Shown piece after piece: positions 36,001 to 43,176 of a stretch of DNA of 45,333 bases (position 1 is its first letter; every line of letters starts with the position of its first letter). Below the pieces are notes generated by a model, which did not search any database, was not told where the DNA came from, and saw only the letters and a list, made by a program, of their open reading frames with translations. Location: positions 1 through 45,333 of the forward strand of contig NZ_BJZU01000048.1 of assembly GCF_007992195.1 (NCBI RefSeq), given 5' to 3'. The stretch is from Methylobacterium oxalidis (GTDB taxonomy: Bacteria; Pseudomonadota; Alphaproteobacteria; Rhizobiales; Beijerinckiaceae). Position numbers and translations under genes: made by a program.

Positions 36001-36520
36001 AGGTGCGGAACTCCTCGAAGCGCTCGGCGCGGGCCCTGAGATCGGCTGCGATCTCGGCCCAGGGCGCGGTGAAGCTGCCCTCTCGCGTCACCCGGGCGTA
36101 GTCCTCGATCTCGAAGCGGTGGCCGACGCAGACGAAGCGGGAGAGCACCTCCTCCTTCTGCTCCTCGGCCCGCGCCGCGAGCGCGAGCCCGACCGAGACG
36201 ACGCGGCCCGTCGCCTCGTTCTCGAAGACGAGGCAGAGCACCGTCTCGCAGGCCTCGCGGGTGGGCCGCCCGCCCTCGGCCGGGTCGCTGATCCAGCCGA
36301 GGCAGTAGTCGCGCACGGTGCGGGCGCTGCGGCCGGAGGCGGAGGCGTTCAGCGCCAGGCGGCTGGCGTTGTTTCCGGCGAGCACGGTGCCGACCGCGTC
36401 GAAGATGGTCGACTTGCCCGCCCCCGTCGGCCCGACGAGCGCCGAGGCGCCCCGGATCCGGATCTGCTCGCGCCGGATGAGGTACCAGTTGGAGAGGGCG
36501 ATGTCGGTGAGAAGGTACAA
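33062..36520 (-). CDS. JetC/MukB-like SMC ATPase (SbcC/MukB Walker B domain protein)
   Basis: A 1152-residue SMC-type ATPase. The N-terminal half-head has Walker A GPTGAGKST (residues 30-38). Long Arg/Glu/Ala-rich coiled-coil segments fill roughly 250-480 and 640-900, with a hinge-like folded part between (about 490-630). The C-terminal half-head has the signature Gly-Ser-Gly-Gly-Glu (about 1021-1025) and Walker B LCLLDEAF with Asp1061-Glu1062, then Leu-Leu-Ile-Ala-Ala-Pro-Glu-Asp-Lys. These features fit JetC of Wadjet and MksB. It would extrude DNA loops as a motor with JetA and JetB. Start is TTG 36520, the first start after an in-frame TGA; 127 bases separate it from the JetB-like gene. 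Confidence 0.9.
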   Translation of the reverse strand: MYLLTDIALSNWYLIRREQIRIRGASALVGPTGAGKSTIFDAVGTVLAGNNASRLALNASASGRSARTVRDYCLGWISDPAEGGRPTREACETVLCLVFENEATGRVVSVGLALAARAEEQKEEVLSRFVCVGHRFEIEDYARVTREGSFTAPWAEIAADLRARAERFEEFRTSGERFTSELLATLREGAPAPDPRHFLRTFSNAVAFKPIFDSSGFVRSFVLDPEPLDVGRIRQSVENWRRLLDTIRELETKLQRLARLVARYETWGDAVLAAATHEARASVADLRRRSLDLLAIRTRLRDGSEALRIARESVRSSHGFVREIDGEIAERKAMMAGGGADGHRAAADAGLAMLERDRRELAARVADLVGLVQQMGRLMPVAGSLRPHAPQAARLAESCARSGLRKEATLDEMLRADGPLAGLLDGLARLEPFDEILDRAAEEAAFAARAQEAEAERTAPPPASGAQAARLSSDTAAFRAELARLGIDAVPVCELAEIVDPLWGPALEALLGRAREALVVSPERLEEALGLLQGKRNLYHRCILVKTTDTARQRARRFDEGALSVIETSDPHAEAFLAVRLGGYDLAANDAELRHMSRAVAPSGRTTAGMAYSVTRSVDLLMTRGERGPTPEGRRRHEAAVAEARRLRQEAAVLREAARSAAAIRARTARGGLDVDALREEADGLEGRRRTLATEREAIEKRDTGGLAAEIKDLTAERAAYLRELAEVLEPKLDALLSEEAQLKARLASAREAARAALAARRGALHRLRGGDAQRIRLSRGQALDLGAVGSVREALRGLEPKEVTALAGAERGLAREAAESARSHGRAAERDLAEYCAQWRIENPLGRSDLAARGEVPATFGYDWARREHDDVAGHELRRYRAQAERAEGEMRRLMTEDLLTRLADKFERVRSRLDALNERLASQTFTGQTYAFEATVDRRYAAVHALATEVARSPDAAQALLPASGEGPMAAALQEISELIAGSEDAARLADYRNYFVYEIGMRDRAGNRTTMSSRALRGSGGEAQAPFYVAIAASLASAYYPGDRPGDENPGLGLCLLDEAFSKLDVRNSQGLVDLYRAWGLQLLIAAPEDKRTTLTEVMDTIVTVYKSPDLRSVRIESEHPLEAAKRALAAINPERRGIEGFQGRDAAE

Positions 36521-36647
36521 GCCGGGTCGTCTGCCTCGATCGGCACAGGGTCAGGGTTGAGCCCAGTTGGCCGGAACTGGCCGGCGACACAAGGGCGGCG
36601 GGAACACGCCCGGGGGAACACGGGGCGGGACGAAGGGCGGGCCGGCC

Positions 36648-37292
36648 CTATCCCGGCCCCTCGTCCGGCCTCTCTCCCGCCTCGGCCCAGGAGCGGATCG
36701 CGTCGAGCCACGAATCGGGGGCGATCACGCTGACGCCCGGCAGCACGGCGAGCGGCGTGATGCGCTCCGTCCGGTCGCGCTCGCCCATCCGCACCGCGCC
36801 GCGGCGCGCGAACAGGCGCAGGATCTCGATGAGGCGCGCCTCCTCGGGCGGGTCGATGCGGGCGGCGGTGCGCAGCAGGTCGGCGATGTCGTCGGTGGTG
36901 CACTCGACGAGGCCGTCCGTGGTCACGCGGTGGTCGCGCAGGCCCTCCTCGTAGGCCATCCGCAGGGCGAGCAGCACCAGGGTCTCGTCCTTGCGCAGGC
37001 GCTCGGAGACCATGTCGTGGCGCACGCCCTCCGGCGGCAGGCGCAGGAACACCATCTGGTCGCGGTGCGAGACCTCGAAGGCGTAGCCGAGGCAGGCGAA
37101 GTAGTCCTTGAAGAAGGGCGCGTAGTGCCGCGCGAGCTCGTAGGAGCGGCCGATGCCGGGCGTGCCGGCGTAGACGACCTGCGTCTTGAGCAGCACCTGC
37201 AGGGCGCGGGCCAGCTCCTCCTCGTCGGGCGCGCGGGCGCCGGGCGGCGGCGGCTCGTCGCCGTCCACGATGCTGCGGAACGCCTCAAGCAC
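36648..37292 (-). CDS. JetB/MukE-like protein (DUF4194)
   Basis: A 214-residue protein matching DUF4194, the JetB/MksE accessory (kite) subunit of MukBEF-like complexes. Recognisable parts are Ala-Leu-Gln-Val-Leu-Leu-Lys-Thr-Gln-Val-Val-Tyr, Tyr-Phe-Ala-Cys-Leu-Gly-Tyr-Ala-Phe-Glu-Val, Thr-Leu-Val-Leu-Leu-Ala-Leu-Arg-Met-Ala-Tyr-Glu-Glu and two winged-helix-like segments after it. It binds the kleisin and probably DNA. The GTG start overlaps the end of the JetA-like gene by 8 bases. Confidence 0.9.
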   Translation of the reverse strand: MLEAFRSIVDGDEPPPPGARAPDEEELARALQVLLKTQVVYAGTPGIGRSYELARHYAPFFKDYFACLGYAFEVSHRDQMVFLRLPPEGVRHDMVSERLRKDETLVLLALRMAYEEGLRDHRVTTDGLVECTTDDIADLLRTAARIDPPEEARLIEILRLFARRGAVRMGERDRTERITPLAVLPGVSVIAPDSWLDAIRSWAEAGERPDEGPG

Positions 37293-38679
37293 GGGCCGCC
37301 CCCTGCCCGGCCCCGCGCCGGGCCACCACGAAGTCCGGGCAGTCGAGCCAGCCGTTCGAGACGCGGCCCTCGGCGCGCGACAGGGCGTAGCGCTCGCCCA
37401 AAGTGCCGTCGAACAGCACGTCGATCTCGCGCAGGCGCTGGAAGATCACGAACTCGTCGACGTCCTCCACGGCGATCTGCGAGCCGCGGATCGAGGGCGC
37501 CCTGCCGAGCTTGACCTCGAGGAAGGTCGCGATCGTCTCCGGCGTCACGGTGGTGCGGCGGCGGAACTCGGCCTTGGCGATCACGAACGCCTCGATCGCC
37601 GGGTCGAGGTGGATCTCGGGCAGCGGCTCGGCCTCGATCGGGGCGCGGCGGCTGCGCGGGGTGAAGAGATGCGCCTCGCCGAGGGGCGGGCGCAGGAGCG
37701 AGACCTCCGGGGCGAGATCGGGCGGCCCGGCCGCCGCGCCGACCGCGCGCAGGGCCGCGGCGGTGCGCTCGATGGCGAGCGTGTCCGGCCGGTCGAGGTA
37801 GCGCACGGCGGCCGCGATCCGGCGCTCCAGCCGCGCCACCACGTCGTCCACCGCCTCCAGGTGCCGGTCGAGCCCCTCGAAGACCGCCAGGATCTCGGCG
37901 AGGTCCGCCCGCACCCGGCGCTCGCCGGCGGCGAGGTCGGGCGCGCGGGCCTCGCGCACCAGCGCCTCGGCGAGGCCGCGCACGAGCAGCGGATCGCGCA
38001 GGGCCCGGCCCGCCTCGCGCACGATGGCCGAGCGGAAGCGGAACGGGTTGAAGCGCGTGTGCAGCGTCCGGTAGTCGCTGATCAGGTGGCGCTCGACGAA
38101 ATCCTCGAAGTAGAGGCGGAAGGCCGCGCGCTGGTCCTCCTCGCGCAGGATGCGCTCCTCGATCTTGCGCATGGAGCCGGCGAGGCTCCGCACGTGGCCG
38201 AGGAAGGTGCGCGCGGCCTTGGCGGCGTTGCTCAGCGCCTCCGAGCGGTCGGCCGGGTTGGCCACCGCGCTCTCCAGGCTGCCGAGCACGTCGAGGACGG
38301 CGCCGCCGTAGGAGCGCGTCTCGCCGCGGTCGAGGCGGGACAGCTCCTCGAGGAGGAGGCGCGCCTCCGGGTCGAAATCGACCACCGGCACGTAGCGCTC
38401 GCGCCGCTCCACCAGCCAGCCCGCCTCGACGAAGCGCCGGTAGATGGCCGAGCGCCGCTCGACCGGATCGGGGGGCAGCGCCTCGTCGTCGGCGATCGTG
38501 CCCTGCGTCCAGCCGGCCGCGAAGTCGCCGATGGCGGCGAGGAGCTCGCCCTTGCGGATCGGCTCCACGGAATAGGCCATCACCCGCCGGTGCAGGTGCA
38601 GGAGGAGGGCCGCGTTGAAGGCGCGGCTCGGCGAGGCGAGCGGCCGGAAGAGGTCGTCGGCGAGGTGCGTGAACAGCAT
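37285..38679 (-). CDS. JetA/MukF-like kleisin
   Basis: A 464-residue protein resembling the JetA family of Wadjet (kleisin). The start Met-Leu-Phe-Thr-His-Leu-Ala-Asp-Asp-Leu-Phe-Arg-Pro-Leu leads into an N-terminal winged-helix-like region, with Tyr-Arg-Arg-Phe-Val-Glu-Ala-Gly-Trp-Leu near residues 80-90. A helical middle follows (to about 320), then a C-terminal winged helix (about 375-430). Kleisins bridge the heads of the SMC dimer. It follows the FKBP gene by 32 bases and overlaps the JetB-like start. Confidence 0.86.
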   Translation of the reverse strand: MLFTHLADDLFRPLASPSRAFNAALLLHLHRRVMAYSVEPIRKGELLAAIGDFAAGWTQGTIADDEALPPDPVERRSAIYRRFVEAGWLVERRERYVPVVDFDPEARLLLEELSRLDRGETRSYGGAVLDVLGSLESAVANPADRSEALSNAAKAARTFLGHVRSLAGSMRKIEERILREEDQRAAFRLYFEDFVERHLISDYRTLHTRFNPFRFRSAIVREAGRALRDPLLVRGLAEALVREARAPDLAAGERRVRADLAEILAVFEGLDRHLEAVDDVVARLERRIAAAVRYLDRPDTLAIERTAAALRAVGAAAGPPDLAPEVSLLRPPLGEAHLFTPRSRRAPIEAEPLPEIHLDPAIEAFVIAKAEFRRRTTVTPETIATFLEVKLGRAPSIRGSQIAVEDVDEFVIFQRLREIDVLFDGTLGERYALSRAEGRVSNGWLDCPDFVVARRGAGQGAARA

Positions 38680-38711
38680 CGCTCAAGCCCCCGCCGGGAC
38701 CGCGCGCGGGC

Positions 38712-39134
38712 CTACTTGGCGCCGAGGAGCTCGACGTCGAAGATCAGCGTGGCGTAGGGCGGGATGACGCCGCCCGCGCCGCGACCGCCGTAGCCGAGGT
38801 CGGCCGGGATCACGAGGGTGCGGCGGCCGCCCGTCTTCATCGAGGCGACGCCGAGGTCCCAGCCCTGGATCACCTGCCCCGCGCCGAGGGTGAAGGTGAA
38901 GGGCTGGTTGCGGTCGCGCGAGGAATCGAATTTCTTGCCCTTGCGCCCGTTCTCGTCGAGCCAGCCCGTGTACTGCACGGTGACCTGCTGACCGGCCTTC
39001 GGCTCGGGGCCGGTGCCCACCACCTCGTCCTTGTACTTCAGGCCCTGGGGCGTGGTGACGTACTCGGCGGCGTTGGCGGCAGCGGTCATGGCGATCAGCG
39101 CGGCTCCGGCAAGGTTGAGGATCGAGCGGGGCAT
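38712..39134 (-). CDS. FKBP-type peptidyl-prolyl cis-trans isomerase, exported
   Basis: A 140-residue protein: signal peptide (about 1-22, ending Ala-Asn-Ala-Ala) and one FKBP domain with [27 protein letters not shown] and the C-terminal Leu-Ile-Phe-Asp-Val-Glu-Leu-Leu strand. It catalyses proline isomerisation in the periplasm. It lies just upstream of the JetA-like gene on the same strand; the two functions are unrelated as far as known, so the JetABC-like genes may simply borrow its promoter. Confidence 0.95.
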   Translation of the reverse strand: MPRSILNLAGAALIAMTAAANAAEYVTTPQGLKYKDEVVGTGPEPKAGQQVTVQYTGWLDENGRKGKKFDSSRDRNQPFTFTLGAGQVIQGWDLGVASMKTGGRRTLVIPADLGYGGRGAGGVIPPYATLIFDVELLGAK

Positions 39135-39296
39135 GGTTCCTCCGTCAGGCTCCGCGCGGGGACGCGCGGCCTCCGCCGCGGGTGTTTACGGGGTCGAGGG
39201 GCCGGAGGCTAGAGCGGAGCGCGGAGCCACTTGTCGGCGGACCGATCGTCCGGGCGGACCTGAGGGCTCGGGCATCGATCGAGAGGCAGGCTGCGA

Positions 39297-39503
39297 TCAG
39301 GCGTCGCGGCGCCTACCGGGCCGGCCCACATCCTCGGAACCCTCGGCCTCGGCCAGGCGCGCGATGGCCTCGCGCTGGGCGGTACTGCGTGCGCGCGCGC
39401 CGCTGCTCCGGCCCTGCAGGCGCGCGTGACCCTCGAGGCGCGCGGCCTCGGCCACCTCGTCGAGGTGCCGATCGTCGTCTGATCTCGGTGCCGGCCGGTT
39501 CAT
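39297..39503 (-). CDS. Small charged hypothetical protein
   Basis: A 68-residue soluble protein rich in Arg, Ala and Glu, probably helical (Leu-Asp-Glu-Val-Ala-Glu-Ala-Ala-Arg-Leu-Glu-Gly and Arg-Glu-Ala-Ile-Ala-Arg-Leu-Ala-Glu-Ala-Glu). I do not recognise it. Its ATG overlaps the stop of the acetyltransferase-like gene by 4 bases (ATGA), which supports translational coupling and its reality. Confidence 0.55.
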   Translation of the reverse strand: MNRPAPRSDDDRHLDEVAEAARLEGHARLQGRSSGARARSTAQREAIARLAEAEGSEDVGRPGRRRDA

Positions 39504-40042
39504 GGTGAAACGCTCCGTCCGAAATATGTACTGCCGCGGTAGGACCCCGCAAGCTCGAAGCCCAACACCCTGTAGAGCGGCACCGCCCCTTCGACCGGAT
39601 CCTTGAGCTTGAGCTGGCGGCGCCCAATGATCACCGCGTAGGTCTCGGCCGCGTCCGTCGCGATCTCGGCGACGGAGCCCTTCAGGCCGTTCGAGCCGCG
39701 CCGCCGCTCGACGTAGTGGAGGGTCACGTTGTCCGGCCCCCGCGAGGCCCGACCGATGCACAGGCCCAGGAGATCGCCGCGGACCCAGATGGCGATCTCG
39801 AACCGCCGGATGTAGGGCCTGGCCTGCCCCACGATCCTTCGCCAGGGGAAGCGGCTCTCCGACCATTGGATCTCCCAGGCGGCGAGCGCTGCGTCGTCGA
39901 TCGCGGTCAGGCGAAGGCCGAGCAGCAGCGCCCGCGGCGCGCACCCGGCCCGCGCGAGGTCGTACAGGGTATCGGCGGTCGCCTCGCGCGCCGCCTGCCG
40001 GTAACCCTCGTAGCGACGCTCGTGACCATCCCCCCGCGCCAT
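39500..40042 (-). CDS. Putative GNAT-like acetyltransferase
   Basis: A 180-residue protein. The middle and C-terminus look like a GNAT fold: Leu-Leu-Gly-Leu-Cys-Ile-Gly-Arg-Ala-Ser-Arg-Gly, then Val-Thr-Leu-His-Tyr-Val-Glu-Arg (strand 4), Ala-Glu-Thr-Tyr-Ala-Val-Ile-Ile-Gly and the final Pro-Leu-Tyr-Arg-Val-Leu-Gly-Phe-Glu-Leu, typical of the last helix-strand of N-acetyltransferases. The usual Gly-x-Gly acetyl-CoA loop is not obvious, so the assignment is moderate. Related proteins are found in mobile or phage-linked contexts, but nothing else here suggests phage. Confidence 0.65.
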   Translation of the reverse strand: MARGDGHERRYEGYRQAAREATADTLYDLARAGCAPRALLLGLRLTAIDDAALAAWEIQWSESRFPWRRIVGQARPYIRRFEIAIWVRGDLLGLCIGRASRGPDNVTLHYVERRRGSNGLKGSVAEIATDAAETYAVIIGRRQLKLKDPVEGAVPLYRVLGFELAGSYRGSTYFGRSVSP

Positions 40043-40225
40043 GGAGCCCCCTCCCCGGCGGGATCATACCGGGACGGAGAAGCGAAGGCGCCGCCCATGC
40101 GCGGCTCCGAGGGCGCAGGAAGATCCCGATCTCGCGAGCCCTGCTGGCAGAAAATCCGTCCTGCCCCACTGATCCATGCGGCGGCCGAGCGCGTTCCCCT
40201 CCCCCGAACCTGCCCGAGGAGGACC

Positions 40226-40528
40226 ATGGCCGTCACCGCCGAGGATTGGGACGCGCGCGTCACGCGCCTGTCCGAGAAGCTGCCGGACCGCCTGAGGACA
40301 GGGGTCGACTGGCTGCGCGAGCCCTCCCGCCTCTGGCTGCGCGTCGGCGCCGCCCTGCTCCTGATCCTGGGCGGGATCTTCTCGATCCTGCCCGTCCTGG
40401 GGCTCTGGATGCTGCCGCTCGGCCTCGCGCTCCTCGCGCAGGACGTGCCGGGGCTCAAGGTGCCGCTGGAGAAGGCGGCGCGCGGCATCGAGCGGCTCTG
40501 GCACCGGCTGCGCGGGCGCGCGGGCTGA
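40226..40528 (+). CDS. Small membrane protein with a helical hairpin
   Basis: A 100-residue protein. The amphipathic N-terminus (residues 1-35) is followed by a hydrophobic hairpin (about 37-70: Val-Gly-Ala-Ala-Leu-Leu-Leu-Ile-Leu-Gly-Gly, Ile-Leu-Pro-Val-Leu-Gly, then Trp-Met-Leu-Pro-Leu-Gly-Leu-Ala-Leu-Leu-Ala) and a basic amphipathic tail. The Leu-Pro-x-Leu-Gly-x-Trp-Met-Leu-Pro-Leu-Gly core recurs in small alphaproteobacterial membrane proteins of unknown function. GAGGAGG ribosome site directly upstream. It is divergent from the acetyltransferase-like gene and convergent with the kinase-like gene. Confidence 0.75.
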   Translation: MAVTAEDWDARVTRLSEKLPDRLRTGVDWLREPSRLWLRVGAALLLILGGIFSILPVLGLWMLPLGLALLAQDVPGLKVPLEKAARGIERLWHRLRGRAG

Positions 40529-40532
40529 GCGG

Positions 40533-42332
40533 TCAGGCGCCCGCCCAGGCGCCGAGCGTCTGCGTCTCGTCGGGGCGCAGGGTCTCGGCCTCCGCCGTCG
40601 CCGCCTCGCCGACGCGGTCCCCGCCGAGGGCGGCGAAGGCCGCGCGGATCTCGGGATCCTCCCGCACGGCCGCGAAGATGCCGGCGTCGAGGCAGGCGAG
40701 CCGCCCCGCGTCGACGCGGGCGTAGACGCGTCCCGTGGCGTGCTCCGCGAAGCGGATCGTCCGCATCTTGCGGGCGCACAGCTTCAGGAAGTCTGTGTTG
40801 CGCTCCGGCGCCATCTGCCCGGCCTCCGGGTAGACCTGCTCCGGGCCGCCCGCGTCGACGTTGATCTTCCGGAAGCGGTCGACGTCGAGGATGAACTTCA
40901 GGTCGAGGATCGTCATCTCCCCGTTCCAGCCGAAGGCGACGGTGCGGGGCCGGTGGCCCTCCGGCACCGAGTTGTCCAGGAACTCGTAGTGGACGCGCTT
41001 GTCCGCCCGGAGCGCCCAGGTGAAGAACAGGCGCGGCATGCCCGTGTAGGCCTCGACGTTGTGGGCCAGGAGATCGTCCACCGCCTTGTAGCGGCCGAAC
41101 TGCTCGCCCCGCTTCCAGGCCCGCTCCACCGTGGCGTCCGGCGGCGTGATCATGAACAGCATGAAGACGAGGTCGCCGAAGCGGGTGAGGAGCTGGCTGC
41201 CGTCCTCGTGGCCGGAGACCGCGTTGAAGCTGTCGAAGCGGAAGCGGTCGATCAGGAGGTGCGACATGCGCTGCTCCCCGGCCTTGCGGGCCATGTAGAG
41301 GTCGAGCTTCCGGTCGACGATCTCGACCTCGTGGCCGGTGAGCGTGCCGGCGTAGCGCCGGGCGGGCCCGAGCGCGTCGTAGTCGAGCAGGTATTTCCGC
41401 CAGATGTCGGGGGTGATCAGGGCGAAGTCGGCCCACTGCACCCCGATCCGTCCCGCGAGCGCCCGCTGGAACGGCCGCATCGTGCTCTTGCCGGAGGCCG
41501 AGGCCCCCTTCACGTTCATCACAACCGGCCGTTCCTGGGCGCTGAGCGCCCGGTAGCCCTCGCGCGCCACCGCCTCGGCGAACCAGGGCTCGATCAGGCA
41601 GCCGATCCGGCGGCTGCCCTCCTCGTTCGAGACGAGGGTGCGGGCGAGGGAGACGAGCAGAGCCCGGTCGCCGATGAGCTTGCCGCGGTGGCGGACGATG
41701 GCCGAGACCACCCGCGCGAGCGCCGCGCAGGCCGCCGCCTCCAGCGTGTCCGTGCCGGCCCGCGCCGCCCAGTCCCGGAGGTGGCTCTGCGCCCGCTCCT
41801 CCGTCGTCTCGGCGGGCCGGGCGGGCGCCGGCTTCGGCGCCGGCGCGAGGCCGAGCCAGGACCGCCAGGAGCTCCCGGCCTCCGGCTCCGGCGGGGCGGG
41901 GGGCGGCGCGAAGATCTCGGCGAGGGCGGCCTCCAGCGCCGCCGTCGCCTCGGCCCGGAGGCTCTCGAGGGCGGCGGCGATCTCGGCGGCGTGCGGCTCG
42001 ACGTAGCCCGAGAGGATCCGGGCCACGATGGCGCGGAAGTTGACGCCGAGGTCGCCGTAGGTCTCGCCGACCGGCACCGAGAGGTCGGCCATCACGCGGA
42101 TCAGAACCTCGTGGACGACCAGGCGCCCGGGCCGGAAGGCCACCACCTCCTGCAGCGGCAGGCCGCTGAAGGCGCTGATCTCCAGGGCGTCCTCCAGCCG
42201 CGTCTCCACGTTCTCCGGCCGGTAGATCGTCGCGAGCGGCAGGAAGGCGCGGGGGAGCGCGGACTCGATCCCCGGCGACCAGGGCCCGGTGGCCTCCGGC
42301 TCGGCCGGGGCGTTGAGCGGGGTCGAAGCCAT
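40533..42332 (-). CDS. Large P-loop kinase-like protein of unknown function
   Basis: A 599-residue protein. Residues 1 to about 265 are helical, with an Ala/Pro-rich linker at about 150-185. A P-loop domain begins near residue 270 with Val-Met-Asn-Val-Lys-Gly-Ala-Ser-Ala-Ser-Gly-Lys-Ser-Thr (Walker A at about 276-284). Then come Phe-Ala-Leu-Ile-Thr-Pro-Asp-Ile-Trp-Arg-Lys, Leu-Leu-Ile-Asp-Arg-Phe-Arg-Phe-Asp-Ser-Phe and a Phe-Met-Leu-Phe-Met-Ile-Thr-Pro-Pro strand, a layout like zeta-toxin or AAA_33-type small-molecule kinases. The target is unknown. It has no antitoxin-like partner of the epsilon type. It is followed leftward by a convergent gene and preceded by a small gene 26 bases upstream. 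Confidence 0.75.
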   Translation of the reverse strand: MASTPLNAPAEPEATGPWSPGIESALPRAFLPLATIYRPENVETRLEDALEISAFSGLPLQEVVAFRPGRLVVHEVLIRVMADLSVPVGETYGDLGVNFRAIVARILSGYVEPHAAEIAAALESLRAEATAALEAALAEIFAPPPAPPEPEAGSSWRSWLGLAPAPKPAPARPAETTEERAQSHLRDWAARAGTDTLEAAACAALARVVSAIVRHRGKLIGDRALLVSLARTLVSNEEGSRRIGCLIEPWFAEAVAREGYRALSAQERPVVMNVKGASASGKSTMRPFQRALAGRIGVQWADFALITPDIWRKYLLDYDALGPARRYAGTLTGHEVEIVDRKLDLYMARKAGEQRMSHLLIDRFRFDSFNAVSGHEDGSQLLTRFGDLVFMLFMITPPDATVERAWKRGEQFGRYKAVDDLLAHNVEAYTGMPRLFFTWALRADKRVHYEFLDNSVPEGHRPRTVAFGWNGEMTILDLKFILDVDRFRKINVDAGGPEQVYPEAGQMAPERNTDFLKLCARKMRTIRFAEHATGRVYARVDAGRLACLDAGIFAAVREDPEIRAAFAALGGDRVGEAATAEAETLRPDETQTLGAWAGA

Positions 42333-42358
42333 GGCGCGGGCCTCGTCCCGGGGCAGGG

Positions 42359-42625
42359 TCAGGCCGCCGCGGGAGTGGCCCGGAACAGGCTGGTGCAGCC
42401 CGAGCCGCGGTGCATGCTCAGGATCGAGGCGCGGTCGATGTCCGGGTTCGAGGCGAGCACGTTGCGCACGCAGTCGAGCACCTTGTCGTACTTGCCGGCG
42501 TCGTAGTTCTGCTCCAGCGGGCTCACGGCGATGTAGGTCTCGACGACCAGCACGCGCTCGGCGCGCTCCTTGGTGACTTCCACCGCGATCCACGCGGATT
42601 TGATCAGACGGCTGTTGGACAGCAT
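42359..42625 (-). CDS. Small hypothetical protein upstream of the kinase-like gene
   Basis: An 88-residue soluble protein that looks like a compact alpha/beta domain: Leu-Ile-Lys-Ser-Ala-Trp-Ile-Ala-Val-Glu-Val strand, Arg-Val-Leu-Val-Val-Glu-Thr-Tyr-Ile-Ala-Val strand, Lys-Val-Leu-Asp-Cys-Val-Arg-Asn-Val-Leu-Ala helix and a C-terminal Arg-Gly-Ser-Gly-Cys-Thr segment. I do not recognise it. GGAGG stands 9 bases before the ATG. It probably forms an operon with the kinase-like gene 26 bases downstream. Confidence 0.72.
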   Translation of the reverse strand: MLSNSRLIKSAWIAVEVTKERAERVLVVETYIAVSPLEQNYDAGKYDKVLDCVRNVLASNPDIDRASILSMHRGSGCTSLFRATPAAA

Positions 42626-42770
42626 GAACGTACCTCCGGATCCGGGCCGCATTCGTTCGGCCTTGGAGGGGAGGATGAACCCGCCGCCGCCGGCTGCCAA
42701 GGGGAAAGCGCGGGAGCGCCCGCCCCAACCCCCGGCAACGCAACGGGAAATCGCGGCGCCCGCGCGGGCC

Positions 42771-42971
42771 TCAGTAGCCGAAGCCCTGCGTGGCCGCGAC
42801 GAAGTCCGGCGACAGGGAGCCGACGTCGCCGAACAGCAGGATCATCGAGGCGACGATGCCGAACAGCGCGACGTAGGCCACCGCGATGGCGTCGCGCCCC
42901 GGGGCTTCCTGCGCGAGGGCGAGACCGGCGAAGGGAACGCTCTGGAGCACGAGCGCGGCGGGGATGTTCAT
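42771..42971 (-). CDS. Small membrane or exported hypothetical protein
   Basis: A 66-residue protein with two hydrophobic stretches: an N-terminal one (Ile-Pro-Ala-Ala-Leu-Val-Leu-Gln-Ser-Val-Pro-Phe-Ala-Gly-Leu-Ala-Leu-Ala) that may be a cleavable signal, and a membrane helix at about 29-48 (Ile-Ala-Val-Ala-Tyr-Val-Ala-Leu-Phe-Gly-Ile-Val). Function unknown. It is divergent from the oxalate antiporter gene. Confidence 0.6.
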   Translation of the reverse strand: MNIPAALVLQSVPFAGLALAQEAPGRDAIAVAYVALFGIVASMILLFGDVGSLSPDFVAATQGFGY

Positions 42972-43099
42972 GGCGGGGCACTCCGATCGACGCGTCGCGC
43001 GCGGATCGGGCTCCAGCCCACCGCGCGCGACCGGACCGCGATGTCGCATGAAAATATTTTCGCCAGGATATGGATTAAAGTCGACCCAGCCCTGCAAGA

Positions 43100-43116
43100 T
43101 GGCATATTGCATACCA
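43100..43116 (+). promoter_or_regulatory. Candidate operator upstream of the oxalate/formate antiporter
   Basis: TGGCATATTGCATACCA is an imperfect palindrome (half sites TGGCAT and ATACCA, one mismatch, 5-base spacer) centred about 70 bases before the ATG. A copy in the other orientation, 13 of 17 bases identical, sits at 44585-44601 before frc. TGG...CCA half sites are usual for GntR/FadR-type regulators; the regulator itself is not in the window. Confidence 0.55.
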
Positions 43117-43176
43117 GTTCACGCTGCCGCAGCCTTCGGGGAAACCGCCTCTCCGGCAGCCGGGAAAGGACCAGGG

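Noticed and set aside
32994..36590. A 1198-residue leftward reading frame overlapping the JetC-like gene in another frame
   Set aside because: Its sequence is an Arg/Pro/Ala-rich artefact of high GC. The frame at 33062-36520 has Walker A, signature and Walker B motifs.
38680..40042. Search for a JetD-like nuclease upstream of the JetA-like gene
   Set aside because: The genes here encode an FKBP isomerase, a 68-residue charged protein and a GNAT-like protein; none resembles the DUF3322/DUF2220 architecture.
40533..42332. Calling the P-loop protein a zeta toxin
   Set aside because: The Walker A region and strand order are similar, but the protein is far longer, and neither an epsilon antitoxin nor the specific zeta substrate motifs could be identified by eye.
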